A DNA stretch of 64,000 bases from an uncultured Alphaproteobacteria bacterium (GCA_944390315.1 CALXPO010000027.1:124001-188000), one strand, 5' to 3'. Counted from the stretch's first letter, positions 18,547-26,347 are shown. A program made the numbers and translations. The notes: generated from the sequence alone by a model not told the origin.

Positions 18547-18593
18547 GTGTTTAACAAAAAGTAACTTTTTTGGCAAAATGCTGAAAGTAATAG

Positions 18594-18621
18594 TTGACAC
18601 AAACAAATAATAGCATATAAT
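18594..18621 (+). promoter_or_regulatory. consensus sigma-70 promoter for rpsM-rpsK-rpoA
   Basis: Exact TTGACA and exact TATAAT with a 16-base spacer, about 65 bp before rpsM. This is a much stronger box match than the TTGCAA promoters of the same ribosomal cluster. Confidence 0.8.
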
Positions 18622-18689
18622 CCGGCTAAATTTTGAAAAATGGTGATCAACTTTTTTGAGTTTTAATTTTTTAATAATGGAGATGAAAT

Positions 18690-19058
18690 TTGGCTCGTAT
18701 AGCTGGTGTAAATATTCCTACCGCCAAAAGAATTGAAATCGCATTGACCTATATTTTTGGTATCGGTAGAAAAACTGCTCAAGATATTTGTGCAAAATCA
18801 GGCGTCAATCCGGGCGTGCGCGTACAAAATATGTCTGAAGAAGATATTGCAAAAATACGTGAAGTGATTGATCGCGACTATTTGGTCGAAGGTGAATTGC
18901 GCCGTGAAGTCGGTGTTAATATCAAACGTTTAATGGATCTTGGCTGCTACAGAGGTTTGCGTCATCGTAAAGGCTTGCCTGTTCGCGGTCAAAGCACTAA
19001 ACAAAATGCTCGTACCCGTAAAGGTAAACGTAAAACCGTTGCTAACAAGAAAAAATAA
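18690..19058 (+). CDS. rpsM: 30S ribosomal protein S13
   Basis: 122-aa 30S-head protein touching P-site tRNA and the B1 bridges. Contains [29 protein letters not shown] and the [24 protein letters not shown] tail (partly quoted). The start is a TTG at 18690, ten bases after a GGAG; no in-frame ATG lies near, so a non-ATG start seems real. Confidence 0.95.
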   Translation: MARIAGVNIPTAKRIEIALTYIFGIGRKTAQDICAKSGVNPGVRVQNMSEEDIAKIREVIDRDYLVEGELRREVGVNIKRLMDLGCYRGLRHRKGLPVRGQSTKQNARTRKGKRKTVANKKK

Positions 19059-19071
19059 GAGGTAGGACCAA

Positions 19072-19455
19072 ATGGCAAAAGTAACACAAAAGAAAAAAGA
19101 AAAGAAAAACATTACTGCCGGTGTGGCACATGTAAACTCTACTTTTAACAATACACGCATCACAATTACTGATGCGCAAGGTAATACCGTCGCTTGGTCT
19201 ACCGCAGGTGCTCAAGGATTTAAAGGCTCCCGTAAGTCTACTCCTTATGCCGCTCAGGTCGCCGCCGAAGAAGCCGGTAAAAAAGCTATCGAAAACGGTA
19301 TGAAAACTCTTGAAGTCGAAGTTAAAGGACCAGGTTCAGGAAGAGAATCTGCAATCCGTGCTTTGCAGGTGGTCGGTTTTACAATCACAACAATTCGTGA
19401 CGTAACTCCGATTCCTCATAACGGCTGTCGTCTGCGCAAACGCCGCCGTGTATAA
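19072..19455 (+). CDS. rpsK: 30S ribosomal protein S11
   Basis: 127-aa platform protein of the 30S subunit near the E site. Has [43 protein letters not shown] in order (in part) and the C-terminal [16 protein letters not shown]. Confidence 0.97.
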   Translation: MAKVTQKKKEKKNITAGVAHVNSTFNNTRITITDAQGNTVAWSTAGAQGFKGSRKSTPYAAQVAAEEAGKKAIENGMKTLEVEVKGPGSGRESAIRALQVVGFTITTIRDVTPIPHNGCRLRKRRRV

Positions 19456-19475
19456 ATTATGGGCTTTTTGATGGT

Positions 19476-19495
19476 GAGGCTAATTTGTTAGCCTC
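19476..19495 (+). other. hairpin between rpsK and rpoA
   Basis: Perfect stem GAGGCTAA/TTAGCCTC with a TTTG loop; a T-rich stretch follows only after five bases. It could be a partial terminator that lowers rpoA relative to ribosomal protein transcripts, or a processing site. Confidence 0.5.
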
Positions 19496-19550
19496 GCTGT
19501 CTTTTGTTTTTTCGTAAATATGCATATGCACTAAAATAGAGGATATCCAC

Positions 19551-20561
19551 GTGATTCAAAAGAATTGGCAAGAACTTATTAAACCGACTAATCTTGAAAT
19601 TGTTCCCAGCGATGGCGGCAACAAAGCTAAGATTGTGGTTGAACCTTTAGAGAGAGGATTCGGTCTTACTCTCGGTAATGCACTCAGACGCGTCTTGTTG
19701 TCGTCTTTGCAAGGCGGTGCTGTTACAGCTATCAAAATTGACGGCGTCTTACATGAATTTTCGGTTATCCCGGGTGTAAGAGAAGATGTTACCGACATCG
19801 TCCTTAATGTAAAGTGCTTGGCTGTCGCCGTACACTCAGAAGGACAAAAAACAATGACCCTGAAAGCTGAAGGACCTTGCGAGGTGACTGCAGCTATGAT
19901 CGAAACTGGTCATGATGTCGAAATCAAAAATCCTGATTTGGTCATTTGTACTCTTGATGCCGGTGCCAAAATTAATATGGAATTGACGGTGAATACCGGT
20001 AAAGGATATGTCCCGGCCAGCCAAAATAAACCGGCTGATGCTCCTATCGGTCTTATTGCCGTCGATGCAATTTATTCTCCGGTTAAACGTGTTTCTTACC
20101 GCGTTGACAGAACTCGTGTCGGTCAAGTAACAGACTATGATAAATTGACTTTGGTGGTCGAAACTAACGGAGTCGTTACTCCTGAAGATGCTGTCGCTTA
20201 TTCTGCACGTATTTTACAAGATCAACTTAAACCGTTTATCAATTTTGATGAGCCAGAAGCTGAGGCTGAAACCGAAAAAGAAGAATTACCCTTCAATAAA
20301 AACTTGCTTAAGAAAGTTGAGGAACTTGAACTTTCTGTTCGTTCAGCTAACTGCTTGAAAAACGATAATATCGTTTATATCGGTGATTTGGTTCAAAAAA
20401 CCGAAGCCGAAATGCTCAGAACACCGAATTTTGGTCGTAAATCTTTGAATGAAATTAAAGAAGTATTGGCTAAGATGGGTATTCATTTGGGTATGGAAAC
20501 TCCGGGTTGGCCGCCTGAAAATATTGAAGAGTTGGTCAAACGTGTTGATGACCATTTCTAA
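19551..20561 (+). CDS. rpoA: RNA polymerase subunit alpha
   Basis: 336-aa alpha subunit. The N-terminal domain (about 1-230) contains the dimerisation region [20 protein letters not shown]; the C-terminal domain (about 270-336) has the DNA and activator-binding helices [14 protein letters not shown] and [18 protein letters not shown] start at 19551 with GAGGATATCC upstream. In almost all relatives rplQ follows; here a terminator and an unrelated cassette do. Confidence 0.97.
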   Translation: MIQKNWQELIKPTNLEIVPSDGGNKAKIVVEPLERGFGLTLGNALRRVLLSSLQGGAVTAIKIDGVLHEFSVIPGVREDVTDIVLNVKCLAVAVHSEGQKTMTLKAEGPCEVTAAMIETGHDVEIKNPDLVICTLDAGAKINMELTVNTGKGYVPASQNKPADAPIGLIAVDAIYSPVKRVSYRVDRTRVGQVTDYDKLTLVVETNGVVTPEDAVAYSARILQDQLKPFINFDEPEAEAETEKEELPFNKNLLKKVEELELSVRSANCLKNDNIVYIGDLVQKTEAEMLRTPNFGRKSLNEIKEVLAKMGIHLGMETPGWPPENIEELVKRVDDHF

Positions 20562-20570
20562 ACATTCCGA

Positions 20571-20604
20571 AAAATTCCTCTGGAAAATTCCAGAGGAATT
20601 TTTT
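20571..20604 (+). terminator. terminator of rpoA
   Basis: AAAATTCCTCTGG/CCAGAGGAATTTTTT, a 12-13 bp stem with a short A/T loop and T-run. Confidence 0.92.
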
Positions 20605-20678
20605 GTTTGTGCACTATTGAAAAGTCAATACCAAAAATTATTCTAAGTTTTGCTTAAAGCATCACGGAGTGTAAAAAA

Positions 20679-21482
20679 ATGAAAAAATACAGAAACGCTT
20701 CAGAGCTGTATGATATTTTCTACAGAGAACGCAAGGAAGATATTGCTTTTTATAATCGTGTGCTGACAAATTATAAAAATGGTTTGGACAATAATCGTAT
20801 TATTGAAATCGGAGCCGGTACAGGGCGGGTGCTCCTCCCGATTGCCGAAAAACATCCTGATTTGGAATTTCATGCCGTAGATGTTATAGGAGATGAAATT
20901 TCTGTTTTGGAAGAAAAAGCCAAAGCTGCCGGTCTTAAAAATATTATTACCCATGTTGCCGATATTAATGAATTTAAACCGGAAGATAAATTTTCGTTTG
21001 CTTTTGCTCCTTTTAGAGTTTTGCAACATTGTCAATCGGTCGAGGAACTGGATAAGTTTGTTAAAAGCACTAAAAATCTTTTGACGGATAATGGTCGTTT
21101 TACGTTTGATTTGTTTAATCCTTGGATACATATGTTGGTACGGGAAGGTGTCGTTTTTGACGGAAATTATCATGATGAAGACGGCAATACGATAAACCGC
21201 AGAGTAGAAATCAATAAACGTGACTATTTCAAACAGACTCAAAATATCGAAGAATATTATTCCGTTAATTATAAAGACGGAACAACCGATAAATTTCAAT
21301 GGTTATACACGACCGGATATTTTTTTAAAGATACGGCTTCTTTGATTTTGGAAAAAAATGATTTGACGGTTCAGAATCTGTATGGTCAATTTAATTGTGC
21401 TCCTTTCGGACAGACAGAATATAAAGAAAATCCGGGAGATTTAATCTTTGACTGCATAAAAAAGAGAAAGGAAAGAGAATGA
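20679..21482 (+). CDS. class I SAM-dependent methyltransferase
   Basis: 267-aa methyltransferase of unknown substrate. Motif I is EIGAGTGRVLLPIAEKH (around residue 45), followed by an acidic motif II (FHAVDV) and a VLQHCQSVEEL stretch typical of small-molecule methyltransferases. It begins a five-gene cassette placed between rpoA and rplQ; its stop overlaps the next start (ATGA), so the genes are translationally coupled. The C-terminal part is rich in aromatic and charged residues with no second domain I can name. Context suggests that it modifies a nucleotide- or amino-acid-derived small molecule; this is inference. Confidence 0.88.
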   Translation: MKKYRNASELYDIFYRERKEDIAFYNRVLTNYKNGLDNNRIIEIGAGTGRVLLPIAEKHPDLEFHAVDVIGDEISVLEEKAKAAGLKNIITHVADINEFKPEDKFSFAFAPFRVLQHCQSVEELDKFVKSTKNLLTDNGRFTFDLFNPWIHMLVREGVVFDGNYHDEDGNTINRRVEINKRDYFKQTQNIEEYYSVNYKDGTTDKFQWLYTTGYFFKDTASLILEKNDLTVQNLYGQFNCAPFGQTEYKENPGDLIFDCIKKRKERE

Positions 21483-22522
21483 GCGAGGAAAAAGAATCGG
21501 AATGGCTCAATGATTGCCGAAACAATTTGGTTGCATCATATTTGTATCATTACCGCCGCAATGGTTATCGTGAGGTAGAGTCTTTGCCGGTAACATCAAA
21601 AGAAGATGACAGTGTTATTTTTATCGGTGCCGCCGTTTCTGCGCTGAAAAAGGATTATATCCTCCCGCAAAAAATTCCCGACGGCGGTTTGGTCATTGCT
21701 CAGCCGTCCGTTCGAACCCGCAATATTAAAAGTATGCTTGATGATAATGTCCAGCCGAAATGGGGGTCATTTTTTACAAATATAGATACGGTATGTCCGT
21801 ATGCACAAAAAGAAGAAGCGTTCAATCAGGTTTTAGATTTTTTTTATAACAGAGCTCGAATTAACCCCGATGATTTGGTTTTGCGTGTTCGTTCTCAGGA
21901 CGAAGAACTTTTTCAACTCATAAAAGACAGGAATTGTCGAGAAGTGGAAGTTGATGCCAATCCTGAGAAGTATTATCGACATACGGTCGGAATCGATGGT
22001 ATTTACGGTGAAAACTTTAATTTTGCCGTTCGTCATAAATATACCCGCCAATATTCCGACGTCGGCAATTTTATTATATTTCGCGATAAGCAGAGTAAGA
22101 AGCCGTTGTTTATTGAAGTCGGTTTTGGGGATACGGTGATTATACAGGCAAAATACGGACTTAATCATGTTATGGATTGCTATCCGTTTGCACGTCATCC
22201 GGCGCTGGATAAGAATTATAAGTTTAAGGATTGTATCATTACTTCTCAGGCGATGATGCGAGAAGGGTTGCTGCCTTCCAGCCGTGATGAACAAAGTAAG
22301 ATACTTTATAAGTACTTGAGAGCTGTTTATTATTTTGCCAAACAGGCTCAGATGAAAGAGCAAGAACTTGCCAAAATTCTCTATCAATCCGAAGCAAAGA
22401 TTTTCGGTGATGTGCGTGCCGAACCCAAGATGATGCGTTTATTTGCCGAGAAAAAGAATCGGATAGAAGAGTTGAACAATTCGACGTTGATGTCTTTATA
22501 TAAGAAAGGTTATAACAGATGA
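21479..22522 (+). CDS. truncated alanyl-tRNA-synthetase-like protein
   Basis: 347-aa protein that I read as a diverged AlaRS paralogue. Parts align in order with the AlaRS catalytic core: PDGGLVIAQPSVRTRNI (68-83) resembles the RATSSQ..R motif region, WGSFFTNIDTV (95-105) the TFFEMLGN region, VGNFIIFRDK to EVGFGDTVI (195-221) the WNLVFMQ..GMGLER region, and REGLLPSSRDEQSKILYKYLRA (261-282, quoted here in part) the DGVLPSNEGRGYVLRR tRNA-recognition helix. Editing and C-Ala domains are absent. The motif-3 Arg (GMGLER) is not kept (GFGDTV), so normal aminoacylation is doubtful. ATGA overlaps on both sides. It may activate an amino acid for another acceptor, or be regulatory. Confidence 0.65.
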   Translation: MSEEKESEWLNDCRNNLVASYLYHYRRNGYREVESLPVTSKEDDSVIFIGAAVSALKKDYILPQKIPDGGLVIAQPSVRTRNIKSMLDDNVQPKWGSFFTNIDTVCPYAQKEEAFNQVLDFFYNRARINPDDLVLRVRSQDEELFQLIKDRNCREVEVDANPEKYYRHTVGIDGIYGENFNFAVRHKYTRQYSDVGNFIIFRDKQSKKPLFIEVGFGDTVIIQAKYGLNHVMDCYPFARHPALDKNYKFKDCIITSQAMMREGLLPSSRDEQSKILYKYLRAVYYFAKQAQMKEQELAKILYQSEAKIFGDVRAEPKMMRLFAEKKNRIEELNNSTLMSLYKKGYNR

Positions 22523-23484
22523 TAGCGAAGAAGTTAAAAAAAGGCGATCATATTCGCGTGATTGCTCCGGCCAGAAGTTTGGGAATCGTGAGCCAAGAAT
22601 GTCGGCAGATAGCTCTAAAGCGGTTGCAGGAAATGGGGCTGAAAGTTTCTTTCGGTAAACATACGGAAGAAACAGATGAGTTTTTGTCATCTTCCACAGA
22701 ATCGAGATTGGCAGATTTGCACGAGGCCTTTGCCGATAAATCGGTTGACGGGATTTTGACGGTTATCGGCGGATTTAATTCCATCGAAATTTTGTCGGGA
22801 ATAGACTACGAACTGATTGCGGAGAATCCAAAAATCTTATGCGGTTTTTCGGATATTACTGCCTTGGCCAACGCCATTTATGCCAAAACCGGTTTGGTAA
22901 CTTATTCGGGCGCACATTTTTCGACCTTCGGTATGCTTAAGGGAATCGAATATACCATTGAGTATTTTCAGAAATGCTTATTCCAACAGGAGCCTTTTGC
23001 GTTACAACCGTCAAAGGAATGGGCAGATGATCCGTGGTATATTGACCAAGAAAAACGCCACTTTATTAAAAATGACGGTTATTGGTTAATAAACAGCGGT
23101 AAGGTCGAGGGCAAATTAATCGGCGGCAATTTGGGGCTTTTGGATGAGCTGAAAGGAACGCCTTATTTCCCTGATATAAAGGACAGTATTTTATTCTTAG
23201 AGCACTGTGCCGAGCATGAAGTATGGACGTTTAATCGCAATTTGCAGGCTTTGTGCTTACATCCTGATTTTGCAACTGTCAAAGCCGTGGTTTTCGGTCG
23301 CTTTGAACCCGAAAATAAAATGACCAAAGATTTGTTGTTAAGAATTGTCGGTCGTAAAAAAGAGCTTCAACATCTGCCGATGATTGCCAATGTCGATTTT
23401 GGGCATACCACACCGATAATTACATTCCCCATCGGCGGAAAATGTCGTATTGACGGTGCAAACATCGAATTAACGGAGTTTTAA
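22519..23484 (+). CDS. S66-family peptidase, LD-carboxypeptidase / MccF-like
   Basis: 321-aa serine peptidase of family S66. The predicted triad is Ser111 (GFSDITAL), Glu228 (LFLEHC) and His296 (DFGHTTP), spaced as in LdcA and MccF. LdcA trims the murein tetrapeptide; MccF cleaves the amide between an aminoacyl group and a nucleotide in microcin C and related toxins. No signal peptide, so it is cytosolic. Its position directly behind an AlaRS-like gene and before two nucleotide-deaminase-like genes makes an MccF-type role (hydrolysing an aminoacyl-nucleotide) more attractive than peptidoglycan recycling, but this is inference. Confidence 0.88.
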   Translation: MIAKKLKKGDHIRVIAPARSLGIVSQECRQIALKRLQEMGLKVSFGKHTEETDEFLSSSTESRLADLHEAFADKSVDGILTVIGGFNSIEILSGIDYELIAENPKILCGFSDITALANAIYAKTGLVTYSGAHFSTFGMLKGIEYTIEYFQKCLFQQEPFALQPSKEWADDPWYIDQEKRHFIKNDGYWLINSGKVEGKLIGGNLGLLDELKGTPYFPDIKDSILFLEHCAEHEVWTFNRNLQALCLHPDFATVKAVVFGRFEPENKMTKDLLLRIVGRKKELQHLPMIANVDFGHTTPIITFPIGGKCRIDGANIELTEF

Positions 23485-23490
23485 TCAAAA

Positions 23491-24000
23491 ATGATTTTAA
23501 CCGGTTCCGAAATAAAAAAATATGTACAGAACGGCGATATAGTGATTGAGCCGTTTAATGAGGACCAGCTTAATCCCAACAGTTATAATTATCGTTTGGG
23601 CGAAATGCTGACATTTAAAGAAGATGACGGAAATTATAAAACGATAACAATTCCCGAAGAAGGCTTTGTCCTTTATCCGAATCGAGTTTATTTGGGACAT
23701 ACATGGGAAACCTTGGGCAGCAGAAAATGTGCAATGTCTTTAATCGGTCGCAGTTCTACCGGAAGGTTGGGGTTGTTTTTGCAGGTTTCTGCCGATTTGG
23801 GACATACCGGTTCTGTTCATAAATGGACGTTGGAATTGGTGACGGCAAAACCTTTCAGAGTGTATCCGCGGATGATAACCGGACAAATTTCTTTTTGGTT
23901 GAATTATGGCGATGTCTGCTTATATGAGGGTGGGTATTCCGCTTTTTCTTGTCCGAAAATTTCTAAAATGGAGAAAAATATTGATATTAACCGGAAATAA
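23491..24000 (+). CDS. dCTP-deaminase-like protein 1 (catalytic Glu present)
   Basis: 169-aa protein of the Dcd/dUTPase fold. It keeps the family block IGRSSTGRLGLFL (Arg87, Ser88, Ser89, Arg92) and the catalytic Glu at 115 (TLELV). The tail YEGGYSAFSCPKISKMEKN aligns without gaps with the nucleotide-lid tail of its neighbour but has lost most lid residues. About 6 bases after the S66 gene. Canonical Dcd is ~190 aa; this is shorter. The reaction could be deamination of dCTP or of another cytidine nucleotide. It is a paralogue of the next gene, with which it overlaps by 20 bases. Confidence 0.82.
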   Translation: MILTGSEIKKYVQNGDIVIEPFNEDQLNPNSYNYRLGEMLTFKEDDGNYKTITIPEEGFVLYPNRVYLGHTWETLGSRKCAMSLIGRSSTGRLGLFLQVSADLGHTGSVHKWTLELVTAKPFRVYPRMITGQISFWLNYGDVCLYEGGYSAFSCPKISKMEKNIDINRK

Positions 24001-24499
24001 AATAGCCGAGGAGGTTATGAACGGAAAAATCGTGATTGAGCCTTTCAATCTTGCGGCTGTCACGACTAATTCTTATGATTTGACACTCGGAAATAAGTTG
24101 GTGATGTATACCGATGAAGTTTTAGACCCCAAAAAAGAACCAACGATAAAAGAGTTTGAAATTCCCGATGACGGTTATGAAATGCAAAGAGGCGAGTTTT
24201 TGCTCGGTTCCAGTAATGAGTTTGTCGGTAGTGATTTCTATGTACCGATTGTTCACGCTAAGTCGAGTATTGCGCGTCTCGGACTTTTTATCCATATAAC
24301 TTCCGGTTTGTTTGATATTGGTTGTAAATGTAATGTAACTTTTCATTTGTATGCGACAATGCCTGTCAAACTGTATAAAAATATGCCGATTGCGCAGATT
24401 ACATTTTGGAAAACGACCGGAGAAATTCATCTATACCACGGTAAGTATCAGAATGACAGAGGACCGGTAGCATCCAGAATCTATAAAGATTTTAAGTGA
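23981..24499 (+). CDS. dCTP-deaminase-like protein 2 (catalytic Glu replaced by His)
   Basis: 172-aa Dcd-fold protein. It keeps a nearly canonical C-terminal lid (KYQNDRGPVASRIYKDF) and the HAKSSIARLGLFI block with Lys94 in place of the usual Arg, but at the position of the catalytic Glu it has His122 (TFHLY), by gapless alignment to the preceding gene. The start is a TTG at 23981 with GGAG seven bases upstream, inside the end of the first gene, and gives the same MILTG N-terminus as its partner. Dcd enzymes are trimers with active sites between subunits, so the pair may form a mixed oligomer. Confidence 0.8.
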   Translation: MILTGNKIAEEVMNGKIVIEPFNLAAVTTNSYDLTLGNKLVMYTDEVLDPKKEPTIKEFEIPDDGYEMQRGEFLLGSSNEFVGSDFYVPIVHAKSSIARLGLFIHITSGLFDIGCKCNVTFHLYATMPVKLYKNMPIAQITFWKTTGEIHLYHGKYQNDRGPVASRIYKDFK

Positions 24500-24502
24500 T
24501 TG

Positions 24503-24940
24503 TTATTTGTCGAGTACAAAAGTAACAGGACCGTCGTTTAGAAGTTCGATTTTCATATCGGCTTGAAAAATTCCGTTTTGGACTTCTATACCTTCGTTGC
24601 GCAAACGTTCAGAAAAATATTCGTAAAGCGGTTTGGCTTGTTCGGGGCGGGCGGCGTAGTCAAATCCGGGGCGGTTACCGCGGGAAGTGTCGCCGGCTAA
24701 AGTAAATTGGGATACAACCAGCGCACTGCCGCCGATATCTTTAAGGGAAAGATTCATTTTTCCGGCTTCATCTTCAAAGATACGGAGGTTTGCTGCCTTT
24801 TTGGCCAACCAGTCGGCTTGAGTTTGTGAATCGGTTTTGAAAATACCGATAAAAATAAGAATGCCTTGCTTGATGGCAGAAACTAAATTGCCGTCGACGG
24901 TGACCGACGCGTGTTTTACTCTTTGAATTAACAATCTCAT
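24503..24940 (-). CDS. dtd: D-aminoacyl-tRNA deacylase
   Basis: Removes D-amino acids (and Gly from tRNA-Ala) mischarged on tRNA. The 145-aa product has the two signatures of the family: SQFTLAGDTSRGNRPGF and the C-terminal NDGPVTFVLD. It converges on the Dcd-like pair with only three bases between the stops. It is the usual housekeeping enzyme, though its closeness to an AlaRS-like gene is worth noting because Dtd clears Gly-tRNA-Ala made by AlaRS. Confidence 0.96.
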   Translation of the reverse strand: MRLLIQRVKHASVTVDGNLVSAIKQGILIFIGIFKTDSQTQADWLAKKAANLRIFEDEAGKMNLSLKDIGGSALVVSQFTLAGDTSRGNRPGFDYAARPEQAKPLYEYFSERLRNEGIEVQNGIFQADMKIELLNDGPVTFVLDK

Positions 24941-25035
24941 AGAAAAATTCCCTTTCAGACGGAAAGTTATATTTTATTAAAATAAAGTGCAAGTTGTATT
25001 TTGTTTTTTCTTAAAAAATTCGCTAAATAAAAGTC

Positions 25036-25064
25036 TTGCAAAAGTAAAAAAAATTATATATATT
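25036..25064 (+). promoter_or_regulatory. candidate promoter of rplQ
   Basis: TTGCAA, 17-base spacer, TATATT, about 115 bp before rplQ. It gives rplQ its own transcription now that it is detached from rpoA. Confidence 0.6.
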
Positions 25065-25076
25065 CGCCATGAATTT

Positions 25077-25124
25077 GTAGACGGATGTCTACAGGGTGCC
25101 GTCATTTATGAAGGTAGTGACGGC
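25077..25124 (+). promoter_or_regulatory. two-hairpin leader of rplQ
   Basis: GTAGAC-GGAT-GTCTAC and, six bases later, GCCGTCA/TGACGGC with a 13-base loop, in the ~110-base untranslated leader. Such leaders of isolated ribosomal protein genes often bind the product; no known class matched by eye. Confidence 0.45.
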
Positions 25125-25179
25125 GGTTGTTTTATCCGCTTTGCCTGTCAAAGCATAATAGTTATGAAAGGAAACGGCC

Positions 25180-25635
25180 ATGAGACATGGTGATAAACAA
25201 AAAAGATTTAATATGCCCAGAAGTCAAAGAAGAGCTTTGTTCTCAAATTTGACCAACGCTTTGTTAACTCATGAACAAATTATGATTACTTTGCCGAGAG
25301 CAAAAGAATTGAGAACTTTTGCCGACAGTATGATTACCTATGCCAAAAAAGGTGATTTGACCAGTCGTCGTATGGCTTTGGCCTTTTTGCGCGACAATGA
25401 AGTTGTTGCTAAATTGTTCTCTACTTTGGCTGAACGTTACAAAACTCGTAACGGCGGTTATACCCGCGTTTTGAAAGCCGGTATTCGTTACGGTGACGCT
25501 GCTCCGATGGCTATTATCGAATTGGTTGACCGTGATGTTAATGCTAAAGGTGCCAAAGACTTGGCTCGTGTTGCTGCCGAAAAAGCTGCCGCTGAAGCTC
25601 AAGCCAAAGAAAGCGAAGAATCAAAGGCTGAATAA
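25180..25635 (+). CDS. rplQ: 50S ribosomal protein L17
   Basis: 151-aa protein at the exit-tunnel side of the 50S subunit. Starts MRHGDKQKRFNMPRSQRRAL and contains LTHEQIMITLPRAKELR and the YTRVLKAGIRYGDAAPMAIIELV block. The C-terminal ~25 residues are an Ala/Glu/Lys tail, common in alphaproteobacteria. Separated from rpoA by 4.6 kb. Confidence 0.97.
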   Translation: MRHGDKQKRFNMPRSQRRALFSNLTNALLTHEQIMITLPRAKELRTFADSMITYAKKGDLTSRRMALAFLRDNEVVAKLFSTLAERYKTRNGGYTRVLKAGIRYGDAAPMAIIELVDRDVNAKGAKDLARVAAEKAAAEAQAKESEESKAE

Positions 25636-25657
25636 TTTCGATATATTTCGATTTATG

Positions 25658-25687
25658 AAAAAAAGCGGAGCATGGCTCCGCTTTTTT
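25658..25687 (+). terminator. terminator of rplQ
   Basis: AAAAAAAGCGGAGC/GCTCCGCTTTTTT around ATG; long perfect stem and T-run. Confidence 0.93.
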
Positions 25688-26042
25688 GTGTATAGAAACT
25701 ATGTTAGTCCAGTAAAAGTCAATCTGAAAGGTGAAAAAATTTCGATATTGCAAATAGAAAATTTTTGTACCGAGGTACTATGTCTATATCACTGGGACGA
25801 ATAAAAAAATACGAAGTATATGCTAAATTGACTTAAAGAAGATGCAGAGCAAAGCCGATTAACTATGAATTTTATCCGTTTACGGCCATTAAGTAATTTT
25901 CACTCCGTTATGCTCCTTAGGGCTTTGCCGACGCCATTAGGGGGGATATTGGTTCAAGAAAGAACTTCCGCTAAGCCGGCTGGCTTCTCTTGGGTAAAAG
26001 TTTCAAATTTGTAATTCGGTGAAGAAAAATATCAAAACTGGA
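25688..26042. other. gene-free, relic-like stretch
   Basis: No ORF with support. It holds a long-range GCAAAGCC/GGGCTTTGC pairing (about 25853-25927) and the hairpin GCTAAGCC-GGCT-GGCTTCT at 25970-25989, which resembles the one before the IS200 relic at 15381. These look like ends of lost insertion sequences; no transposase trace is visible here. Confidence 0.4.
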
Positions 26043-26183
26043 TGTTCCCAGTAAAATAGAGGGTTTATAACAGTGACAAATCTTGCGGTTTGACCACGCT
26101 TGTTGGCGTGGAGTGATGTCTAACGGCATCTTAGCATTCAACCCCTAGTAAACTCAGGATTTTTTGTAAAGTAACTAATAAAT
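26043..26183 (-). repeat. dispersed hairpin element, copy E, inverted
   Basis: Read on the minus strand it begins TTAGTTACTTTACAAAAAAT, then CCTGAGTTTACTAGGGG, then an intact central hairpin CCACG-CCAACAAG-CGTGG, and ends with a CCCTC...TTTTACTGGGA hairpin. The only copy on the minus strand; it precedes the end of eno. Confidence 0.82.
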
Positions 26184-26310
26184 TTCCACTCGCTGACGCA
26201 AGTGGTATCAGCCTATTTGAACTTCGTTCGCCGAGCCCCAAAAAGCTCCGCAAGCCTTATGGCTGGGCTGATATGTCTACATTACCTGCGTAAGCAGGTA
26301 GTGTTACGTT
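26184..26310. other. highly structured gene-free stretch
   Basis: Contains CCACT/AGTGG, GAAC-TTC-GTTC, GAGC/GCTC, AGCC-TTAT-GGCT enclosed by ATCAGCC/GGCTGAT, and TACCTGC-GTAA-GCAGGTA. The enclosed set has a cloverleaf outline but lacks tRNA consensus bases. It could be a small RNA or a decayed mobile-element end. No ORF. Confidence 0.4.
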
Positions 26311-26318
26311 CGAATCAT

Positions 26319-26347
26319 AAAAAAAGCGCATTCAAAAGAATGCGCCT
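26319..26347 (-). terminator. terminator of eno
   Basis: GCGCATTC/GAATGCGC with a four-base loop; on the minus strand it is followed by seven T. Confidence 0.9.

Noticed and set aside
25970..25989. Complete IS605-like element after rplQ
   Set aside because: Only a single hairpin resembles the one near the IS200 relic; no transposase trace on either strand.
26184..26320. tRNA gene suggested by a cloverleaf outline and GTTCGAATC near 26308
   Set aside because: No seven-base acceptor pairing around the GTTCGAATC block, T-stem has a mismatch, and the cloverleaf part lacks conserved D-arm and T-loop bases.
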